64,000 nt of DNA from Physcousia sp045616065. GTDB lineage: Bacteria; Bacteroidota; Bacteroidia; Bacteroidales; Bacteroidaceae. How positions within the stretch are numbered: position 1 is the first letter of the stretch; each line of letters opens with the position of its first letter. The stretch covers positions 49,625-113,624 of the forward strand of contig JAZLFZ010000034.1 of assembly GCA_045616065.1 (NCBI GenBank), read 5' to 3'. This document shows, in pieces, positions 41,619-49,517 of this stretch. The position numbers were made by a program, and so were the translations under genes. The notes beneath the pieces were generated by a model. The model made no database searches. It saw only the letters and a program-made list of their open reading frames with translations, and was not told the DNA's origin.

Positions 41619-41739
41619 TTGAAAATGTAGTTTATGGTATGCTGAATTGTTACTAAATGCAAAAATACAAAAAAAAACTATCTTATGTATTATTTTCGCC
41701 AAAAAAAGTGCTATCTTTGTGCACTGTTTTAAAAAAGCT

Positions 41740-42102
41740 ATGAGTAAAATATATTCTGTTGTAGATTTTGTAGGGCGTCACAAGAGCGTTTTCCTCGTCC
41801 TTGCTTGTTTGCTCTACGTGGGTTTTATCGATTCCAACAGCATTTGGGAGCGACACTATAGTTGGGAACGAATCAGTCAGCTCAAGGCCGAGATCTCGCA
41901 ATTGGAAAAGGAATATGAGAGCGATACGCGCAAGCTCGAATCGTTGCAGAACGACCCGGCAGCCGTGGAGCGCGTAGCTCGTGAGATGTATTATATGACC
42001 CGTCCGGGCGAAGACCTTTTCATCATCCAGAGCAACACGTTGCAGCCTGTAGGTGCAGTTGTGGAGGAGGAGACCTCCGATAATGATATGCCAGAGGTTT
42101 AG
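41740..42102 (+). CDS. Septum formation initiator family protein (FtsB/DivIC)
   Basis: A 120-residue bitopic division protein. Short cytoplasmic start, one transmembrane helix (KSVFLVLACLLYVGFI), then a periplasmic coiled coil (RISQLKAEISQLEKEYESDTRKLESL) and the conserved VERVAREMYYMTRPGEDLFII that contacts FtsL/FtsQ in the family. The start at 41740 is favoured over 41647 because the -7 element TATCTTTG (41712-41719) would lie inside the longer form. 40 bp before the next gene. Confidence 0.9.
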   Translation: MSKIYSVVDFVGRHKSVFLVLACLLYVGFIDSNSIWERHYSWERISQLKAEISQLEKEYESDTRKLESLQNDPAAVERVAREMYYMTRPGEDLFIIQSNTLQPVGAVVEEETSDNDMPEV

Positions 42103-42142
42103 CCTACTTTTTTGTCGGAGGATATACACCTTAAATAATATT

Positions 42143-43222
42143 ATGAGAGAACTTACACCTTTACAGAATATGATCTTCCGTGGCGGAGCCATTCTTTTTG
42201 TCGTTGGGTTGGCGCTTCGTCTTTTCTCCCCCTTTTGGGGCATGATAGTTTATGTGGTGGGCGTTTTGGGCTTCACGACAATGCAGATGCTGGCTCGCTA
42301 TGAAGGGCACGACTTTGTTATCAATCGCCTACGCCACCAGCAGGTGCTGAGCGATTTCTTCTTCCTGCTTTCCGCAGCTGCCATGCTCTCGCAGGAGTTG
42401 CACTTCGGTCCCACTTGGGCACATCGTAATCTATGGACATTGCTTCTTATCGTAGGGTGTATTACACAACTCTATACCGCCTTCCGCCTTCCGCACGAAC
42501 TGGAGAAGAAGAGCAAACAGAATAGTGGTACGCTTATCTCGCTTCTGCTCCTTTCATTTGTCTTGTCTTCGTGCGGCACACAGTATCTGGTGGACGGTAC
42601 TACCAACGTAGCCATGCTCGAGGGCAAGACTCTCTATCTCAAGGCTTATGCCGACGAGAACATGAAGAACCTCGATTCCTGTAAGGTGCAACACGGTCGT
42701 ATCCGCTTCGACGGTACGCTCGATTCGGTGCAGATGGTCAACATCTTCCTTGACAATGAGAGCATGATGCCCCTTGTGCTTGAGAAAGGTGTTATCAGCC
42801 TTAAGATTGATGAGACTCAGCAAGATGTATCGGGCAGTCCTATGAACGATACGCTCTACAACTTCATACGTTCCAAGGTGAAGCTCGATCGTGAGATGGC
42901 CGAGTTGGCTCGCCTGGAGACAAAGCTCATCCTGGACGGCGTCGATGAGATGGAGCGCAACCGCATCCTTATTACTGAGTCACAACGTATTGATACCGAA
43001 ACCGACCGCCTCGTAACCTCTTTTATTGTACGCAACAGCGATAATGTCCTTGGCCCTGGAGTCTTCATGATTATGACGAGTAGCTATCCTTTTCCACAGC
43101 TTACACCTCAGATCGAAGAGATACTCTTCCGCGCCAAGCCTTATTTCAAGGAACACTCCTACGTGAAGCGCTATGTCAACGCTGCCAAGGAGAATATGCA
43201 AAAGATACATTCTGGACTCTGA
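42143..43222 (+). CDS. Four-helix membrane domain fused in frame to a DUF4369-type lipoprotein
   Basis: 359 residues without an internal stop. Residues 1-125 are a small membrane protein with four hydrophobic helices (IFRGGAILFVVGLALRLF; FWGMIVYVVGVLGFTTM; LSDFFFLLSAAAMLS; NLWTLLLIVGCITQLY). After KKSKQNSG comes what looks like a lipoprotein signal peptide (TLISLLLLSFVLSSC, Cys144) and a DUF4369-like domain (YLVDGTTNVAMLEGKTLYLK ... VISLKIDE) with a long helical C-terminus. No in-frame ATG or GTG lies at the junction, so either two usual proteins are fused or a stop has been lost. Five helices would place the C-terminal domain in the periplasm. Function unknown. Confidence 0.75.
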   Translation: MRELTPLQNMIFRGGAILFVVGLALRLFSPFWGMIVYVVGVLGFTTMQMLARYEGHDFVINRLRHQQVLSDFFFLLSAAAMLSQELHFGPTWAHRNLWTLLLIVGCITQLYTAFRLPHELEKKSKQNSGTLISLLLLSFVLSSCGTQYLVDGTTNVAMLEGKTLYLKAYADENMKNLDSCKVQHGRIRFDGTLDSVQMVNIFLDNESMMPLVLEKGVISLKIDETQQDVSGSPMNDTLYNFIRSKVKLDREMAELARLETKLILDGVDEMERNRILITESQRIDTETDRLVTSFIVRNSDNVLGPGVFMIMTSSYPFPQLTPQIEEILFRAKPYFKEHSYVKRYVNAAKENMQKIHSGL

Positions 43223-43270
43223 CCGACAATATAACCTGTCTGTCTGAGTTGCATGCTAATATAACATTCC

Positions 43271-45310
43271 ATGACCGAAACCGAAGAGATACTGCAGCTC
43301 AGGAAGGAGTTGCACGATCACAATCACCGATATTACGTACTCAACGAGCCCGTTATCAGCGATCAGGCCTTCGACCAGTTGATGCATAGGCTTCAGGAGC
43401 TCGAGTCGTTACATCCCGAGATGGCCGACCCCAACAGTCCCACGCTGCGTGTGGGTAGCGACCTCAGCAATACCTTTGAGACGGTTCTTCATAAGCGTCC
43501 TATGCTTTCGCTGTCCAATACCTATAACATTCAGGAAGTTGGAGAATTCTACGAACGCGTAAGGGATGGGCTTCAGGGCGAACCCTTTCAGGTTTGTGCG
43601 GAGATGAAGTTCGACGGACTTAGCATCTCACTCCATTACGAGCATGGACGTTTGGTACGTGCCGTCACCCGTGGCGACGGTGTGCAGGGAGACGATGTAA
43701 CCGAGAACGTGCGTACCATTCGCAGCATCCCACTCGTGTTGCCTCCCAACCTCGGCTATCCCGAGGAGTTCGAGATCCGAGGCGAGGTTTTGATGCCTTT
43801 CAGTTCGTTCGAGCAACTCAATCGTGAACGTGAGAACAATGGAGAACCTCTCTTTGCCAATCCTCGCAATGCTGCTTCGGGCACGCTGAAAAGCAAGGAC
43901 TCACGTGTTGTTGCAGAGCGTAAGCTTGATGCTTACCTTTATTACCTGTTGATGGATGGTGACGAGGGAACGGGTCATTATGACAACCTACAGCTTGCCC
44001 GCAGCTGGGGCTTTAAGGTCAGCGATGCCATGCGCCTCTGTTCCTCCATCGAGGATGTCAACGACTTCATTAATTACTGGGATTCCGAGCGACATAACCT
44101 TCCCTTTGCAACCGATGGTATTGTATTGAAAGTCAATTCGCTCGCTCAGCAACGAAGCCTTGGTCTTACGGCCAAATCACCTCGTTGGGCTATTGCCTAT
44201 AAGTTCCAGGCTGAGCAGGTCAGTACAGTGCTTCGTGAGGTGACCTTCCAGGTGGGACGAACCGGTGTAGTAACCCCGGTAGCCAATATGGATCCCGTAC
44301 TTCTGGCTGGCACTGTCGTTAAGCGTGCCACGCTCCACAATGCCGATGTCATGGAGAGTCTCGACCTGCACCTTGGCGACCATGTACTGGTAGAGAAGGG
44401 TGGGGAAATAATTCCAAAAATCGTGGGTGTTGACGAGCAGTTTATTGATTCGTCACGTGGACCACGCATTCATTTCATCACTCATTGTCCAGAGTGTGGA
44501 ACGGCACTTGTACGCAATGAAGAAGAGGCTGCCACATATTGTCCTAATGATAATTGTCGTCCTCAGCTGTTGGGACGTATCGAGCATTTCATCTCACGCA
44601 AGGCAATGAATGTGGATTCACTCGGTCCAGAAACAGTGGACAAATATTTCCGCGACGGACTCATTCACGATGTGGCCGATCTCTATGAACTTACCTATGA
44701 TCGTCTCTGTCCGCCTCCTCTTGACCTTTTTGGCAATCCTTTGCCACAAACGAGCCGTCAGGATCATCTTCTCGAACGCAATATTTTAGCAGGCATTGAA
44801 GCCAGCAAAAAGGTTCCCTTTGAACGTGTCCTCTTTGCCCTCGGTATTCGATTTGTGGGCGAGATAGCGGCAAAGTCGCTTGCTCGTAACTTCCGCAGCA
44901 TGAAAGCTTTAAAAGAGGCTACGCTCGAGCAGATGCTGTCTGTCAGCGGTATTGGAATGGTTATTGCCCAAAGTGTCATCTCGTGGTTCCATGACGAGAC
45001 GAACCTACGTCTTGTAGAGCGTTTGGCAACACATGGTGTCCAGATGCAACTCAACGAGGCCGAACTTGCCAGTCAGAGCGACACGCTCCTTGGGCAGAGT
45101 GTCGTCATCAGTGGAGTCTTTGCTCATCACAGTCGCGACGAATACAAAGCGATGATAGAGCAGCATGGTGGTAAGAACGTGGGTAGCATATCGGCCAAGA
45201 CTTCATTTGTGCTGGCTGGCTCCAATATGGGGCCCGCCAAACTTGAGAAAGCGCAGAAGTTAGGTGTACGTATTGTGTCCGAAGATGAGTTTTTGGCAAT
45301 GATTGAATAG
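43271..45310 (+). CDS. ligA: NAD+-dependent DNA ligase
   Basis: Seals nicks in DNA replication and repair. 679 residues with the full domain order: Ia (HDHNHRYYVLNEP), adenylation domain with nucleophile K113 in EMKFDGLSIS, OB fold (VTFQVGRTGVVTPVANMDPV), C4 zinc finger CPECGT...CPNDNC, helix-hairpin-helix repeats (GIGMVIAQSV) and a C-terminal BRCT domain (GQSVVISGVF ... GSNMGPAKLEKAQKLGV). Nothing unusual. No strong terminator is seen before the dapA promoter. Confidence 0.98.
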   Translation: MTETEEILQLRKELHDHNHRYYVLNEPVISDQAFDQLMHRLQELESLHPEMADPNSPTLRVGSDLSNTFETVLHKRPMLSLSNTYNIQEVGEFYERVRDGLQGEPFQVCAEMKFDGLSISLHYEHGRLVRAVTRGDGVQGDDVTENVRTIRSIPLVLPPNLGYPEEFEIRGEVLMPFSSFEQLNRERENNGEPLFANPRNAASGTLKSKDSRVVAERKLDAYLYYLLMDGDEGTGHYDNLQLARSWGFKVSDAMRLCSSIEDVNDFINYWDSERHNLPFATDGIVLKVNSLAQQRSLGLTAKSPRWAIAYKFQAEQVSTVLREVTFQVGRTGVVTPVANMDPVLLAGTVVKRATLHNADVMESLDLHLGDHVLVEKGGEIIPKIVGVDEQFIDSSRGPRIHFITHCPECGTALVRNEEEAATYCPNDNCRPQLLGRIEHFISRKAMNVDSLGPETVDKYFRDGLIHDVADLYELTYDRLCPPPLDLFGNPLPQTSRQDHLLERNILAGIEASKKVPFERVLFALGIRFVGEIAAKSLARNFRSMKALKEATLEQMLSVSGIGMVIAQSVISWFHDETNLRLVERLATHGVQMQLNEAELASQSDTLLGQSVVISGVFAHHSRDEYKAMIEQHGGKNVGSISAKTSFVLAGSNMGPAKLEKAQKLGVRIVSEDEFLAMIE

Positions 45311-45346
45311 GATTTGCTGTCTAATACTACATTTTTGTACAAATCA

Positions 45347-45378
45347 TTTGGCAATTTGCTTACTTTATGCTAACTTTG
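45347..45378 (+). promoter_or_regulatory. sigma-ABfr-type promoter of dapA
   Basis: TTTG (45347-45350), 20 bp, TAACTTTG (45371-45378); predicted leader about 27 nt. Confidence 0.75.
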
Positions 45379-45409
45379 CATATCCAAAATACACTGAATT
45401 ATAATAGGT

Positions 45410-46303
45410 ATGGCTCAAAATAAATTCCGTGGTCTGGGAATTGCCCTTATCACGCCCTTCAAGACAGATGGCAGCATTGACTTCGATGCGCTGACACGAT
45501 TGGTAGATTTCCAACTCACACATGGTGCAGACTTCCTCTGCATTCTTGGTACTACAGCTGAGACTCCTACGCTGTCTGCCGAGGAAAAGAAGCAGGTGCG
45601 CGACCTTGTCGTAAACCGAGTGGCTGGACGTGTCCCCTTGCTGATGGGCTGTGGTGGCAACTGTACTGCATCTGTCATCCACGAGCTGCAGACGACCGAC
45701 TGGACCGGCATTGATGGCGTACTGAGTGTATGCCCTATGTACAACAAGCCATCTCAGGAAGGACTTTACCAGCATTTCCGTGCCATTGCAGAGGCCAGTC
45801 CTGTTCCCGTAGTTCTCTATAACGTGCCCGGTCGTACCGGTGTTAACATGACGGCTGAGACAACCCTGCGTTTGGCACGCGACTGCGAGAACGTTGTGGC
45901 TATCAAGGAGGCCAGCGGCAATATTACGCAGATGGACGACATCATCAAGAATAAGCCTGCCAACTTTGACGTCATCAGTGGCGACGACGGAATTACCTTC
46001 CCACTCATAACACTCGGTGCCGTTGGTGTTATCAGCGTTATCGGTAATGCACTCCCAGCCGAGTTCAGTCGTATGGTACGTCTCGCCCTACGTGGTGAGT
46101 ACAGTCCTGCCCTGCAGATTCATCACAAGTTCACCGAACTCTTCAAACTGCTCTTTGTGGACGGCAATCCCGCTGGTGTGAAGGCCATGCTCCACGCTAT
46201 GGGAGCCATCGAGAACCAGCTTCGCCTTCCCCTTGTGCCCACTCGTCTTACTACTATGGAGAAGATTTCGGCACTCGTTCACGAACTGAACATCAAGTAT
46301 TGA
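45410..46303 (+). CDS. dapA: 4-hydroxy-tetrahydrodipicolinate synthase
   Basis: Condenses pyruvate with aspartate semialdehyde, the entry step to diaminopimelate and lysine. 297 residues, TIM barrel. Schiff-base lysine K166 in NVVAIKEASGN; the Tyr of YNVPGRTGVNM and the Thr pair in LGTTAETPTLSAEEK complete the active-site triad. Own promoter and a strong terminator make it monocistronic. A small perfect hairpin TGATAC/GTATCA lies at the stop codon (46302-46317). Confidence 0.97.
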   Translation: MAQNKFRGLGIALITPFKTDGSIDFDALTRLVDFQLTHGADFLCILGTTAETPTLSAEEKKQVRDLVVNRVAGRVPLLMGCGGNCTASVIHELQTTDWTGIDGVLSVCPMYNKPSQEGLYQHFRAIAEASPVPVVLYNVPGRTGVNMTAETTLRLARDCENVVAIKEASGNITQMDDIIKNKPANFDVISGDDGITFPLITLGAVGVISVIGNALPAEFSRMVRLALRGEYSPALQIHHKFTELFKLLFVDGNPAGVKAMLHAMGAIENQLRLPLVPTRLTTMEKISALVHELNIKY

Positions 46304-46345
46304 TACCTTCGTATCAGATGACTTGCTGAAAAACAAAACAATATA

Positions 46346-46406
46346 ACGGTTGCTCAATCAGCTTTCCTTGTAAAAGGAGACTCATTGAGCAACCGTATTT
46401 TTTCAG
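46346..46406 (+). terminator. Intrinsic terminator after dapA
   Basis: A perfect 13-bp stem ACGGTTGCTCAAT/ATTGAGCAACCGT (46346-46358 with 46384-46396) whose loop contains a second TCCTT/AAGGA stem; followed by six T residues. Confidence 0.88.
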
Positions 46407-46444
46407 CCAAAGGTTAGCTGACTTTTGTTCTTGCACCCTCTTTC

Positions 46445-46520
46445 TATCTTTGCAGTAGCTAACAAAATTTTTCGCATCAATCAACATTTTTTTTGCTGCA
46501 ACCAACATTTTTTTGGGGAA
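46445..46520. repeat. T-tract/CAACA repeat, left part
   Basis: Repeats of the form TTTTTTTTGCTGCAACCAACA. Begins with a -7-like TATCTTTG (46445-46452), whose nearest TTTG is only 17 bp upstream. The tract is interrupted by palindromic element copy C. Confidence 0.65.
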
Positions 46521-46660
46521 TGATATACAATTAGGCATTGAGCGGTAATGTCATCCCGACGTTAGGAGGGATCTCAGCCCAATCCTGCTGTGTGTCCTTA
46601 TTGGACTGAGATTCCTCGCTTTGCTCGGAATGACACCCCCCTGTGCCAAATTGTATATTA
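46521..46660 (-). repeat. Dispersed palindromic element, copy C, MITE-like
   Basis: 140 bp with 17-bp terminal inverted repeats, TGATATACAATTAGGCA (46521-46537) and the complement of TGCCAAATTGTATATTA (46644-46660), matching at 15 of 17 positions. The interior folds through ATCTCAGCCCAAT/ATTGGACTGAGAT. It contains GTCATTCCGAGCAAAGCGAG on the minus strand, a word typical of Bacteroidota intergenic repeats. It sits within a T-tract repeat, as if inserted there. Confidence 0.75.
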
Positions 46661-46870
46661 CCTCCTTTTTTTTCGCTGCAGCCAACATTTTTTTCGCTAC
46701 AACCAACTTTTTTTTCGCTGCGGTCACCAAAATTCTGTGCAGCGCTGAAAAATATTTTCTGCAGCAGTAATCAAAATTCTGCGCTGCGAGGAAAAAAATC
46801 TTCCGCTGCGATCAAATTAAAATTCTTCTGTATCGATGAAAAAATAATCGTTCATTCATCCAAAATCTCC
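46661..46870. repeat. T-tract/CGCTGC repeat, right part
   Basis: Units such as TTTTTTTTCGCTGCAGCCAACA and TTTTTTTCGCTACAACCAACT recur with decay into CAAAATTCTGCGCTGCGAG. No gene is seen between dapA and the acyl-CoA synthetase gene. Confidence 0.7.
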
Positions 46871-46935
46871 TGTTGGGAAACGTGAATGAATGAACGAATA
46901 TATAGTGTCCTGAACAAGGGGGCTCCAGAAAATTG

Positions 46936-48603
46936 TTATACAGGGAAGTCTGTATACATGAAGCGCTTGATGCTCTTCTTAGGCGTCTTCTCGAACTCGT
47001 GGTCAACGATGCGGATGCCGGCCAACTGACAATAGTTGGGGAGGCTGGCATTGAGTTCCTTGCGGTTCTGCTCCATGATGGCTTCGAGGTCGGGACGTGA
47101 GAGGTTGATCTTTGTAGCCTGTTCCATGTCGGGGTAAACAAGGCCATAGAGCTTTTCGCCCTTTTGAATAACGAGACATTCGTTGACAAGAGCCACATTG
47201 CTCAGCTTGTCCTCAATCTCCTCTGGATAGATGTTCTGACCATTGGCACCGAGGAGCATCGTCTTGCTACGTCCCTTGATGGTGACGTTGCCTTCTGCAT
47301 CCATCACACCGAGGTCACCCGTGTGGTACCATCCGTCGGCATCGATGGTCTGCTTGGTGGCTTCCTCGTTCTTGTAGTAACCGAGCATGACGTTGGGGCC
47401 CTTGGCCAGAATCTCGCCCGCAATGTTTTCGGGATCTGGACTGTCAATCATGACCTGCATGTTCTTGGCGGCCTTACCGCAACTGCCCTTCTTGAACTTC
47501 TTCCAGTCTTCGTAGCAGATGATGGGAGCGCACTCTGTGGCTCCGTAGCCTACAGTATAGTTGAAGCCGACGTCCTTGAGTAGGGCTTCAATCTCCTGAT
47601 TAAAGGCTGCACCACCGATGATGACTTCATAGTAGTTGCCACCGAAGGCTTCGCGCATGCTCTCACAGATTTTCTTTTTGATGCGATCGCCGATGATGGG
47701 CACGTTTAACATTAGCTTTACCTTGGGATCCTGAATCTTTGGCAAGACAGCCTTGCGTACGACCTTCTCGATGATGAGCGGCACGCAGATAAGCACGCAA
47801 GGTTTGATGTCGGCCAGCGCCTTAAGCAAGATGACGGGTGAGGGCATCTTAGTAAGGAAGTAGATGTGGATGCCATACCAGAACTCATAAATGAACTCGA
47901 AGGCCATTCCATATTCGTGAGCCATGGGCAGCATGGAAAGAATCTTCTGTCCGGGTTTGATGTGGGGAGAGAGTACGGTGTTGGCGAAGTCGATGTTGCT
48001 CCAGATGGCGCGATAGGGTATCATTACACCCTTAGAGTTGCTCGTAGTGCCACTGGTATAGTTGATGAGTGCCAGTTCCTCGGGTGAGTCAACGTGGTAG
48101 TTGATATGCTGCTTGCGGAAGTTGTTGGGGTACTTCTCGCCAAAGAGCTTGTTGAGGTTGTTGCGGGCATCGCAAAGTTTCTCGTTGCGGCAAGCCAGCA
48201 GAGTGTAGTCGGTGAATGAGATACATCCTTCGAGTGCAGGCATCTGGTCGAAGGCGAGTGTCTCGAAAATCTGGTCGGTAACAAAGAGTAGCTTTGACTC
48301 ACTATGATTGACAATGTCCTGTATCTGATTGGGATGGAACTCGTTGAGGATGGGTACACCAACAGCACCATAGGTCAGTATGGAGAAGAATGCTGCACCC
48401 CAACGTGCGGAGTTGCGTCCGCAGAGGGCTACTCGGTCTCCTTTCTGAATGCCGCATTCCTCAAAGAGGATATGCATCTTCTCGATGACACGAGCCACGT
48501 CCTTGTATTGGTAGGTGTATGCGCCGTAGTCGGACATTGACTCCATGTCCCAATGTTCCTTTATGGTCTCGGCAATTAAGCCGTTCAAACTGGGTATTTC
48601 CAT
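46936..48603 (-). CDS. AMP-dependent long-chain acyl-CoA synthetase family protein
   Basis: A 555-residue adenylate-forming enzyme. P-loop INYTSGTTSNSKGVMIPY, A5 motif VGYGATECAPII, A7 GWYHTGDLGVMDAEGNVTIKGRSKTMLLGANGQNIYPEEIE and a C-terminal catalytic Lys in EKTPKKSIKRF. The long insertion and ending match FadD15/AMP-ligase-type fatty acyl-CoA synthetases, which in this phylum activate exogenous fatty acids or recycle acyl groups. Membrane-associated but without transmembrane segments. Downstream of yggS on the same strand, with its own promoter. Confidence 0.92.
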   Translation of the reverse strand: MEIPSLNGLIAETIKEHWDMESMSDYGAYTYQYKDVARVIEKMHILFEECGIQKGDRVALCGRNSARWGAAFFSILTYGAVGVPILNEFHPNQIQDIVNHSESKLLFVTDQIFETLAFDQMPALEGCISFTDYTLLACRNEKLCDARNNLNKLFGEKYPNNFRKQHINYHVDSPEELALINYTSGTTSNSKGVMIPYRAIWSNIDFANTVLSPHIKPGQKILSMLPMAHEYGMAFEFIYEFWYGIHIYFLTKMPSPVILLKALADIKPCVLICVPLIIEKVVRKAVLPKIQDPKVKLMLNVPIIGDRIKKKICESMREAFGGNYYEVIIGGAAFNQEIEALLKDVGFNYTVGYGATECAPIICYEDWKKFKKGSCGKAAKNMQVMIDSPDPENIAGEILAKGPNVMLGYYKNEEATKQTIDADGWYHTGDLGVMDAEGNVTIKGRSKTMLLGANGQNIYPEEIEDKLSNVALVNECLVIQKGEKLYGLVYPDMEQATKINLSRPDLEAIMEQNRKELNASLPNYCQLAGIRIVDHEFEKTPKKSIKRFMYTDFPV

Positions 48604-48637
48604 AGCTATCTGCTGTTAGTGGTTAGTAAATACTGCA

Positions 48638-48669
48638 CAAAGTTAGTGAAGTTTGTGCAATTAAGCAAA
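48638..48669 (-). promoter_or_regulatory. sigma-ABfr-type promoter of the acyl-CoA synthetase gene
   Basis: Minus strand TTTG (48669-48666), 20 bp, TAACTTTG (48645-48638); predicted leader about 28 nt. It shows the gene can be transcribed independently of yggS. Confidence 0.75.
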
Positions 48670-48732
48670 TGTTTTTGCACAAAATACGTTTTCATATGCA
48701 GTTTTTCTGCACTTTTTATTTGTTTTTGTGCA

Positions 48733-49401
48733 TTAGTACACTCTTGGTCCAAATATTTTGCTGCCAATGCGCACAAGCGTGGAACCGTTTGCGATAGCGA
48801 TGTGATAATCATCGCTCATGCCCATGGAGCACTCTTTAAATGCTTCGTTATCGGCAAAGAATGTAGTCTTTGCATGCTCGAAGTACTGTCGCCCCGTTTG
48901 AAATTCCCGAGCTATCTGTTCCTCGTCCTCCACATTGCTGGCCATGCACATGATGCCACATATCTGCACGTGTTCAAGTTGCTTCCACTCGCCTTGTTGC
49001 AACATCTCATCGCATTCGTTTGGTGTCAGTCCAAACTTAGTATCCTCCTGTGCCAGATGCAGTTGCAGCAATACACGTATGGTGCGATTGCAGCGTGCTC
49101 CCTGCTTGTCGATTTCCTGCAGCAAGCGGAATGTGTCGACAGCATGAATGAGGCTTACGTATGGAGCGATGTATTTAACCTTGTTGGTTTGAAGGTGCCC
49201 GATGAAATGCCATTCTATGTCGCTTGGCAGTAAGGTTACCTTTTGCTGCAGTTCCTGCACGTGGCTTTCTCCAAATATCCTCTGTCCGGCATCGTATGCC
49301 TCCTTAATCATTTCAGCAGGATGATATTTGGATATGGCCACCAGACGTGTTGTGCTTGGCAATTCAGCTTGTATTTCGTGTAGGGTTGTCTGTATGCTCA
49401 T
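48733..49401 (-). CDS. yggS: YggS/PLPBP family pyridoxal phosphate homeostasis protein
   Basis: A 222-residue single-domain fold-type III PLP-binding protein without known catalysis; it buffers PLP and amino-acid pools. PLP lysine K25 in LVAISKYHP, then GESHVQELQQK, WHFIGHLQTNKVK and the phosphate-binding CSMGMSDDYHIAI with STLVRIGSKIFG at the C-terminus. A -7 element TAATTTTG (minus, 49446-49439) lies upstream, almost abutting the -7 element of the divergent nucleotidase gene. Confidence 0.95.
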   Translation of the reverse strand: MSIQTTLHEIQAELPSTTRLVAISKYHPAEMIKEAYDAGQRIFGESHVQELQQKVTLLPSDIEWHFIGHLQTNKVKYIAPYVSLIHAVDTFRLLQEIDKQGARCNRTIRVLLQLHLAQEDTKFGLTPNECDEMLQQGEWKQLEHVQICGIMCMASNVEDEEQIAREFQTGRQYFEHAKTTFFADNEAFKECSMGMSDDYHIAIANGSTLVRIGSKIFGPRVY

Positions 49402-49517
49402 TTCAGTCTTGTTTTGTTTGTTTTTTTGCTTTACCTCGCAAAATTACAAAAAAAAATCGTAACTTTGCAGTGATGTGAAGAAAAGATTACTTCCACAAAC
49501 CATATTTTGATGCTAAA

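Noticed and set aside
46521..46660. Insertion sequence
   Set aside because: No transposase frame; at 140 bp it can only be a non-autonomous element or REP-like repeat.
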